Shown here one piece after another: positions 58,460 to 64,000 of a stretch of DNA of 64,000 bases. The notes below the pieces were generated by a model, which ran no database searches, was not told where the DNA came from, and worked only from the letters and a program-made list of their open reading frames with translations. Source of the DNA: Flavobacterium sp. CS20. GTDB lineage: Bacteria; Bacteroidota; Bacteroidia; Flavobacteriales; Flavobacteriaceae. A program made the translations under genes and the position numbers. The stretch is from contig NZ_CP073015.1 of assembly GCF_018080005.1 (NCBI RefSeq), positions 1-64,000 on the forward strand, written 5' to 3'. Position 1 is the stretch's first letter, and each line of letters begins with the position of its first letter.

Positions 58460-59071
58460 TTATTTGTCATTTAATTTGCCGGTTGCAAATAAATAAGACC
58501 GCAAGATAATTTTTTTAATGATTTCTTTTTCTTCTTCATTTCGAGGGGCATACACCATAATAAAATTATGAGTAAGATAGCCCATTTTGGCAACTGGGTG
58601 TAACTCACCCCAACCTCGGCTTATGACATATTCAGCATCTTTTAATGTTAGACCTAAGTGCATACTGCCATCGGGCAATGGATGAAAGTGAGCAAACTCA
58701 TTTCCAATCATAAAGGCGTGACAATCATTGCACATTTTGTCGGAAGAGAGACACATAGCTTGGGCTCCGGGAACAGATATTTTGCTGAACTCTTTGTTGA
58801 TTTCAGGAAGCGAGAATGCCCAATCCATTAGTGAATCAACGAGTTTACGGTCTTCGGGCTGTTGATTCAGTCGCATATGTGGGTTGCTTGGTGTAGTTTT
58901 GGGTTTAATCCCATTTCGTAAGGGAAGTTCAAAGGTGTTTTCGTTTATCATATTTTTAGGGATTGATTTTTCATATTTTGTTAATTGTATTTTTCCTTGA
59001 TTGAAACTGACGCTAAATGAAGTGAAAATCAAAACGATTAATAGTAAGTACCAATAACAGGATACTGTCAT
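58460..59071 (-). CDS. Luciferase-domain (DUF5519-like) protein
   Basis: A 203-residue protein with an N-terminal membrane or signal segment (YWYLLLIVLIFTSFSVSF). The core FAHFHPLPDGSMHLGL and GWGELHPVAKMG with MVYAPRNEEE matches the DUF5519 luciferase domain; the His pattern may bind metal. It overlaps the dioxygenase gene by one base (TAATG). Confidence 0.75.
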   Translation of the reverse strand: MTVSCYWYLLLIVLIFTSFSVSFNQGKIQLTKYEKSIPKNMINENTFELPLRNGIKPKTTPSNPHMRLNQQPEDRKLVDSLMDWAFSLPEINKEFSKISVPGAQAMCLSSDKMCNDCHAFMIGNEFAHFHPLPDGSMHLGLTLKDAEYVISRGWGELHPVAKMGYLTHNFIMVYAPRNEEEKEIIKKIILRSYLFATGKLNDK

Positions 59072-59967
59072 TATTGTTTGATGATAAAACTCCTTTCCCC
59101 AAAAGCGGGAAGGGAAGACTCTGATTCAAAAAAGTAATGTATTTCATCTTTGGAATCCATCAACCCTAAACTATATAATACAGGCACAAAATGGTCGGGC
59201 GTAGGAGCTGCCAGTTTGCCTAATTTATGACTGTTTTGATAATTAATAATGTTAGAGATATTTCTTTTATCTATTTGTTCCTTAACCCAGTTATCATATT
59301 CCATCTCCCAACCATAGGGCGAACTATCATTGCTTTGCATTTTTTTCATAGCAAGTGGGAGATTGTGAATTAATGCACCGCTGCCAATGATGAGCACTCC
59401 TTTTTCACGAAGTGATTTTAATTGTTTTCCTAACTCGTAATGATATTCAGGTTTTGCATAATAGTCGATGCTTAATTGAAATACAGGCACGTCCGCTTCA
59501 GGAAACAAGTGCATAAGCATAGGCCAAGCTCCGTGGTCGAGACCCCAGTCGGTAGTTTCGCTAACCGATGGGATAATGCGTTTTACTTCTTTTGCAATTT
59601 CAGGGGAGCCTTTAGCTTTGTAAAATACATCATAATATTCTTTAGGAAACCCATAGTAATCGAAAATCTGTTGCTGTTCAGGCGATACGTTAACAAAAGT
59701 TCCTCTGGTACACCAGTGAGCCGAAACCACCAAAGCGACTTTTACTTCATAATTTTTTTTCAATTCCTTTCCCAATTGAAATAAGGTATTCCAAAAGGTG
59801 CGTTCTTCTCTTGAAAGCGGAATATCCATAGGATTGCCATGCGAAGTAAATAAAACAGGCATCTTTTTTCCTTGAACAGGAAGTTCATCCGTATATTTTC
59901 TAAAGTCGCTTAAGGTATTCACAATTGTTAGTCCTAATGTTGCTAATATAAATTGTTTTCTATCCAT
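59071..59967 (-). CDS. YgiD-like 4,5-DOPA dioxygenase (class III extradiol)
   Basis: A 298-residue protein of the YgiD/LigB family with SHGNPMDIP, VVSAHWCTRG and LDHGAWPMLMHLFP (metal-binding His residues). The N-terminus (MDRKQFILATLGLTIVN) looks like a Tat- or Sec-type leader. It cuts aromatic diols oxidatively or acts on related quinones. Confidence 0.85.
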   Translation of the reverse strand: MDRKQFILATLGLTIVNTLSDFRKYTDELPVQGKKMPVLFTSHGNPMDIPLSREERTFWNTLFQLGKELKKNYEVKVALVVSAHWCTRGTFVNVSPEQQQIFDYYGFPKEYYDVFYKAKGSPEIAKEVKRIIPSVSETTDWGLDHGAWPMLMHLFPEADVPVFQLSIDYYAKPEYHYELGKQLKSLREKGVLIIGSGALIHNLPLAMKKMQSNDSSPYGWEMEYDNWVKEQIDKRNISNIINYQNSHKLGKLAAPTPDHFVPVLYSLGLMDSKDEIHYFFESESSLPAFGERSFIIKQ

Positions 59968-59998
59968 TTTAAGTTGACTGTTCTAATCTTGGATTTGA

Positions 59999-60370
59999 TT
60001 AAGAAGGATTTCCACTGATTAGTCTTGTAAACATTTCAGGGGTTCTTAACCAAGCAGTTACCCAAATAAACAACAGAACGATGGATTGAAAAACGTAAGG
60101 CTCGTCATTGGCTATATGTACCAATATGGCACCTCCAAAATAAGCACTCAATAACAATACCCCTAAAACAGCAGTGCGAGGTATCAAAAACAACAATACA
60201 CTTACCAATTCGCCCAAAGCTATGATGGTTATCATTGAGCCCAAGCCCCATTTACCGAAATTTTCAACCATTTCGGGGTTACCTATTAGCTTTTGGCTGG
60301 CACTCATTACTAATAAAGCGGTAAGCAATCCTGCCATTACCCAACCTGTAATTTTTCTTTTTTTGCTCAT
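59999..60370 (-). CDS. DoxX family membrane protein
   Basis: A 123-residue protein with four membrane segments. The conserved N-terminal ASQKLIGNPEMVENF and the YFGGAILVHIANDEPY segment match DoxX. It lies in the same leftward run and may act in redox protection of the membrane. Confidence 0.85.
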   Translation of the reverse strand: MSKKRKITGWVMAGLLTALLVMSASQKLIGNPEMVENFGKWGLGSMITIIALGELVSVLLFLIPRTAVLGVLLLSAYFGGAILVHIANDEPYVFQSIVLLFIWVTAWLRTPEMFTRLISGNPS

Positions 60371-60390
60371 AATTTTTTGTTTTAAAATGT

Positions 60391-60822
60391 TTAAACTCTA
60401 TTTTCATCTGCAGTCCAATTTTTTATGCTTTCTTTTATGGCTTTTGGACTAAGGTTTTCTTTGGTCGCTCGCTCTATCAATGTCGCTAATTCTTCATCTG
60501 ATGCAAATCTAGTGGCAACCAGTTGTGCCATAGTTAATTTATCTTCTAATTCTTCTAATCTGTTGCCTGTCAAAATATAATAGCGTAATCGTAGTTCTGC
60601 TCTTATGGTTCTGTCTTGATTTTTTGTGGCATACAATCTAGCTATTAAAGAAGCGAGAAAAACACTTAAAGCTAAAATCAGAAAAAAGATTTTTTCAGTC
60701 AGACTGTGGTCAGAGAATAGCAATACAATACTCAATATCACCCCAACAAGTGTGAGCGGAGATAGAATAAAATGATGAAGTGGATTGTAACGGACGTGAT
60801 TTTTAAAATTTTGCATATTCAA
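60391..60822 (-). CDS. DUF6526-like membrane protein
   Basis: A 143-residue protein with two membrane segments (HHFILSPLTLVGVILSIVLL and IFFLILALSVFLASLIARLY) and a helical acidic C-terminus. NFKNHVRYNPLHHFI is typical of DUF6526. Function unknown. Confidence 0.75.
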   Translation of the reverse strand: MNMQNFKNHVRYNPLHHFILSPLTLVGVILSIVLLFSDHSLTEKIFFLILALSVFLASLIARLYATKNQDRTIRAELRLRYYILTGNRLEELEDKLTMAQLVATRFASDEELATLIERATKENLSPKAIKESIKNWTADENRV

Positions 60823-60850
60823 TTATTTTTTGGTTATACTTTGTTTAAAA

Positions 60851-61306
60851 TTATTTACAATGATGCTCTTTAGTTAAGGCAATTAGCTTTTGCAAGGTAT
60901 GTTTCATCTGGTCCATTTCTTCTTGACTTATCCCTGAATGACTAATGGAGCAAGATAATTTTTCAGGTATGTAACTCGCCTTCTTTTTTAAATTTATTCC
61001 TTTTTCTGTAAGGCTTATCTCCACTACACGTTCGTCACTACTAGAGCGTTTCCTTGAAATAAAACCTTGACTTTCCAACCTTTTAAGCAAGGGAGTCAGG
61101 GTGTTGGACTCCAGCATTAGTTTACTGCCAATATCATTTACCGTCAGGTTTTGGTATTGCCAGAGCACCAACATCGTTAAATATTGAGGGTAAGTAAGCC
61201 CCAACTCGTTGAGCAGGGGCGTATAAAGTTTGGTTACCACTCTAGATGTCGCGTATATCGGAAAACAATACTGATTTTCAATTTCTAATTCAGCAGAATT
61301 TTTCAT
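60851..61306 (-). CDS. OhrR-like MarR family regulator
   Basis: A 151-residue winged-helix protein with the OhrR layout: Cys near residue 14 in NQYCFPIYATSR (peroxide-sensing Cys), TYPQYLTMLVLWQ, the recognition helix TLTPLLKRLESQGFI and wing KRSSSDERVVEI. It likely represses the run and is inactivated by organic peroxides. Spacing to the peroxidase gene is 2 bases. Confidence 0.88.
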   Translation of the reverse strand: MKNSAELEIENQYCFPIYATSRVVTKLYTPLLNELGLTYPQYLTMLVLWQYQNLTVNDIGSKLMLESNTLTPLLKRLESQGFISRKRSSSDERVVEISLTEKGINLKKKASYIPEKLSCSISHSGISQEEMDQMKHTLQKLIALTKEHHCK

Positions 61307-61308
61307 TT

Positions 61309-61788
61309 TTAAAGAATTTTTCGCAGGTAACTTTCCATTTTCTCCGGCTTGGTGGTAGGAGCAAATCGTTTGACCGGCTTTCCGTTTTTATCAATGACAA
61401 ATTTGGTAAAATTCCATTTGATGTTGCTACCTAAAATGCCTCCAAGTTTGGATTTTAAATACTTAAAAACGGGGTGAGCATTGGGCCCATTGACTTCTAC
61501 CTTGTCGAACATAGGAAAACTTACCCCGTAATTAATTTCGCAAAATTCACTAATCTCATTGGCTGTGCCTTGTTCCTGCTTTCCGAATTGGTTGCAAGGA
61601 AATCCCAAAATAACCAACCCCTTGTCTTTGTATATTTTATACAAATTTTCCAATCCCTCATATTGTGGGGTAAGTCCGCACTTGCTAGCAGTATTTACCA
61701 CCACTATGGTTTTACCTTCAAACTCTTTCAAAGAAATGGTTTCTCCGTTGAGTTTTTTTGCCTCAAGTTCAAATAAGCTCGCTTCCAT
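61309..61788 (-). CDS. Glutathione peroxidase family protein
   Basis: A 159-residue thioredoxin-fold peroxidase. NTASKCGLTPQYEGLE carries the peroxidatic Cys (~36), FPCNQFGKQEQGT the second motif and IKWNFTKFVID the Trp/Asn motif. It reduces peroxides, in bacteria mostly with thioredoxin. Directly upstream of the OhrR-like gene, which fits an organic-peroxide response. Confidence 0.93.
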   Translation of the reverse strand: MEASLFELEAKKLNGETISLKEFEGKTIVVVNTASKCGLTPQYEGLENLYKIYKDKGLVILGFPCNQFGKQEQGTANEISEFCEINYGVSFPMFDKVEVNGPNAHPVFKYLKSKLGGILGSNIKWNFTKFVIDKNGKPVKRFAPTTKPEKMESYLRKIL

Positions 61789-61793
61789 TTTAA

Positions 61794-62631
61794 TTACTTT
61801 TTAGTTGGAAAATAAGTTTTGAAAAAGGCTTTCATATCCTTCCAAGAAGCTTTGTCGGCGACTTCATTGTAGGAAATGGGAAGATTGAATTTTTCCCCGG
61901 TAGCTGTAGATGCTTTATTGGTAAAAGCGTGTGTGGCATCAGCATAAGACTTAAACTGGTAGGTAATGTTGTTGTCTTTCATTTGTTGATGAAAATTATC
62001 CACATCAGCTTGCGGCACAAACGAATCACTTTCACCGTGGCAAACCAATACTTTGGTGTTTTTCATTGCAGGACTAGCTTGAAAGCCGCTTAGTCCACCG
62101 TGAAAACTAACCACAGTTTCTAATGGCACCCCTAAGCTGGCAAAGAAAAAGCGAAACCGTTCCGCCAAAGCAATAACCTATGGCACTTACTTTTGAAGCG
62201 TCCACCTGTTGTAGTTGAACTACAGCATCATAAGCCGCCTGCATCCGACTTTTTATCAGGTTAGGATCCCCATAAAACCTTCCGGCATTGGACTGGGCAT
62301 CGGCAGGGTTTTCTACGACCAATCCATTACCGTACATATCCACCGCCATAGCTACATAGCCTAACTCTGCCAACATTTTAGCACGATTTTTCACATAGTC
62401 GTTCAGCCCCCACCATTCGGGCACTACTAAAATGGCAGGTTGTTTTCCCTTTTGCTTTGCAGGATAATAAACAACGCCATTGAGTGTAACCTCGCCATCT
62501 TTATAGGTAATTTCTTCAGTTTTAACCTTGCTTTTTACATTTTCTTTGCTGTTTTGGGCAGTCAGAGTTTCTACACTAAAAAGGAGTGTAAAAAGCAATA
62601 AAATGTATGTTTTAAAATTTATCGTATTCAT
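61794..62631 (-). pseudogene. Dienelactone hydrolase family protein, frameshifted
   Basis: The 5' part (62631-62107) has a signal peptide and the DLH fold to SAIGYCFGGTVSLF with the catalytic Cys, then runs into the wrong frame (LCQLRGAIRNCG). The 3' part (to 61794) continues FFASLGVPLETVVSFHGGLS, HGESDSFVP (Asp) and HAFT (His). A single-base insertion near 62148 joins them. Secreted alpha/beta-hydrolase; start of the leftward run. Confidence 0.8.
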
Positions 62632-62660
62632 TCTGTTTGGTTTTTAAATTTTATCATTGT

Positions 62661-64000
62661 TGTCCGATAAAAATCTAAACTACAAAAAAAATCATTTCTA
62701 TCACCTAATTTTACTGTATAGCTCAAGTATTTTAAAAATAGAACCTCCTTATGGATCAAAAAGGCTTAGTTGCCCTATGTTTTTTGTGGTTATCTCTTCC
62801 CATTTTGCTTCCGGGTTTTTCAAGAATTTGAAAAGATCTATGTAGGTCATTAAGTGATATCTGATTACGGACATCATATTGGAATATGCCCATTTTCTTT
62901 CTGCTTTTCGCTGAATGACAAGCATGATGAGTTGGATGATTAAACTGACCCATATCTGTATTTCGATTGCATTTTGATTGTCACCGAGAAAATATTTTAG
63001 CGGGAAGTTTTGTTTAAGGCGTTTAAACATAGTCTCAATCTGCCACCTGTTCTTATAAATTTCAGCTATTTTGTCTGCAGGAAGTTCATAGTTGTTGGTT
63101 ATAAATTCATAGACTTTACGGTGCTTATCATGCCAAAAAGCTATTCTTCTAAGTGAGAACGCCTCTCCATTTTTATCCAAAAGTTCAATTTTCTCGTCCT
63201 TTAGGACAGCATCGTCTATAGTGTTGGGAATATCAAACTCTTCAAGGCTTGTGTATCGGGCATTATCTTTTTGTCTGGTAACAAAGTAAATATCATCCAA
63301 TATCCATTTTTGGTATTGCTGATAATCTACATATCCTTTATCAAAGACCACATAAGAACCTTTTTTTAACTCAAGGTCTTTTAAAAAGGTATGGTCATGG
63401 GTAGCGGCACTTGAAAACTTTATCAGACAGGGCACATCTTCCATAGCATTTATCATGGTGTGCATCTTTATACCGCCTTTCTTTTTGCCGTTGATAGGAT
63501 TTCTTCCAACGCCTTTAAGAATGTCGCTAAATAGGGTTATTGTTGACGAATCAACAATTTTAAGGTCTTTTACAGCCGGTTCACAAGTTCTGCTGTCCGA
63601 TAAAAATCGATGGTAACGTTTGTACAGTAAATGATAAATGTCGGCAAATACTGCTGCACTTCTTCGCTTGTTGGCATCGGACAATGTACTTCGCTTGGGG
63701 AAGTCTTTTAGCCCTAAATGATTGATCTTCCCTTCACAGGCAAGCATGATGCTGGATACTTCACGAAGCGAGCTACAACCACTGATAACAGTGAAAATCA
63801 TAGTAACCAAATGCTCATAGGTATTGAACTTTTTGGTGTATCTGTCGCTATGATGCTTTTTGGCTGTCCGATAAACATCGTTAGGCAAAATGAAATTTAA
63901 AACTTGTTTGATTATGGGTTGACCGCTAAAATTTTTACTTTTGTTCATATCTTAATTCTTGGAAAAATCAAGATATAAAAAAAGCGGGAAATCCAACTAT
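62661..64000 (-). mobile_element. IS4-family insertion sequence, cut by the window end
   Basis: The transposase gene occupies most of it. The left end is probably near 62661 (GTTGTCCGATAAAAATC), but the other terminal repeat lies beyond the window, so boundaries are not proven. Confidence 0.6.
62749..63948 (-). CDS. IS4-family transposase
   Basis: A 399-residue DDE transposase with an N-terminal helical domain (QPIIKQVLNFILP), first Asp in LKIVDSSTITLF, second in YVVFDKGYVDY, and the Y-(2)-R-(3)-E-(6)-K motif YKNRWQIETMFKRLK. It appears complete and intact, so the element may be active. Confidence 0.93.
   Translation of the reverse strand: MNKSKNFSGQPIIKQVLNFILPNDVYRTAKKHHSDRYTKKFNTYEHLVTMIFTVISGCSSLREVSSIMLACEGKINHLGLKDFPKRSTLSDANKRRSAAVFADIYHLLYKRYHRFLSDSRTCEPAVKDLKIVDSSTITLFSDILKGVGRNPINGKKKGGIKMHTMINAMEDVPCLIKFSSAATHDHTFLKDLELKKGSYVVFDKGYVDYQQYQKWILDDIYFVTRQKDNARYTSLEEFDIPNTIDDAVLKDEKIELLDKNGEAFSLRRIAFWHDKHRKVYEFITNNYELPADKIAEIYKNRWQIETMFKRLKQNFPLKYFLGDNQNAIEIQIWVSLIIQLIMLVIQRKAERKWAYSNMMSVIRYHLMTYIDLFKFLKNPEAKWEEITTKNIGQLSLFDP

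Overview
The window is low-GC chromosomal DNA of a Bacteroidetes bacterium, most likely a marine or cold-adapted member of the Flavobacteriaceae. The evidence is two type IX secretion (T9SS) C-terminal sorting domains, a PorP/SprF-OmpA cluster, TAnnTTTG promoter boxes, few Shine-Dalgarno sequences, and HtpG, GIN-domain and PspC proteins of Bacteroidetes type. No tRNA, rRNA or CRISPR array was seen. Decay is unusually common: about a dozen genes carry an in-frame stop, a single frameshift or a short duplication.

1-8.8 kb is mostly backbone: the 3' part of a T9SS cargo gene with an in-frame TGA, a PadR/PspC/GIN operon, a DUF4442 gene and a sigma factor with damaged convergent 3' ends, a family 2 glycosyltransferase, a small NqrM-like membrane protein, an acyltransferase and htpG. 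8.9-22.9 kb is a surface-adhesin operon: a ~3550-residue protein with 29 tandem 107-residue SdrD-B-like repeats and a T9SS type B sorting domain, then PorP/SprF, then an OmpA-family protein whose SPOR-like tail is frameshifted. An LpxL-type acyltransferase follows on the other strand.

24-40 kb is an accessory island: a conserved Bacteroidetes protein with an apparent ATA start, two orphan genes (one with a nonsense codon), a type I restriction-modification locus (hsdM, a DUF1016 nuclease, hsdS, a DUF6557 pseudogene, a repeat-bearing REP-associated transposase, and hsdR with an in-frame TAG), and a leftward three-gene set of WYL regulator, AAA+/M41 protease fusion and decayed PDDEXK_4 nuclease.

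40.3-56.8 kb looks like an integron-type cassette array without a complete integrase. Single genes or short gene pairs, all read leftwards (Fic, MazEF, TrlF-like PHP-ATPase, DUF262-HNH-HEPN, lipoproteins, a TerB/PH protein), are separated by imperfect palindromes with attC-like cores. In several cassettes the two boundary cores are complementary, as expected of attC cassettes. Two nearly identical ~2 kb group II introns sit on the opposite strand at two of these sites, a third intron remnant sits in another, and two copies of a tyrosine-recombinase C-terminus are embedded in the array. This is the most interesting part of the window.

56.8-62.6 kb is a leftward run with an oxidative-stress flavour (OhrR-like MarR regulator, glutathione peroxidase, dienelactone hydrolase, DOPA-dioxygenase-like protein, DoxX, luciferase-domain and PaaI thioesterase proteins, MBL-fold hydrolase). 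The window ends inside an IS4-family insertion sequence.
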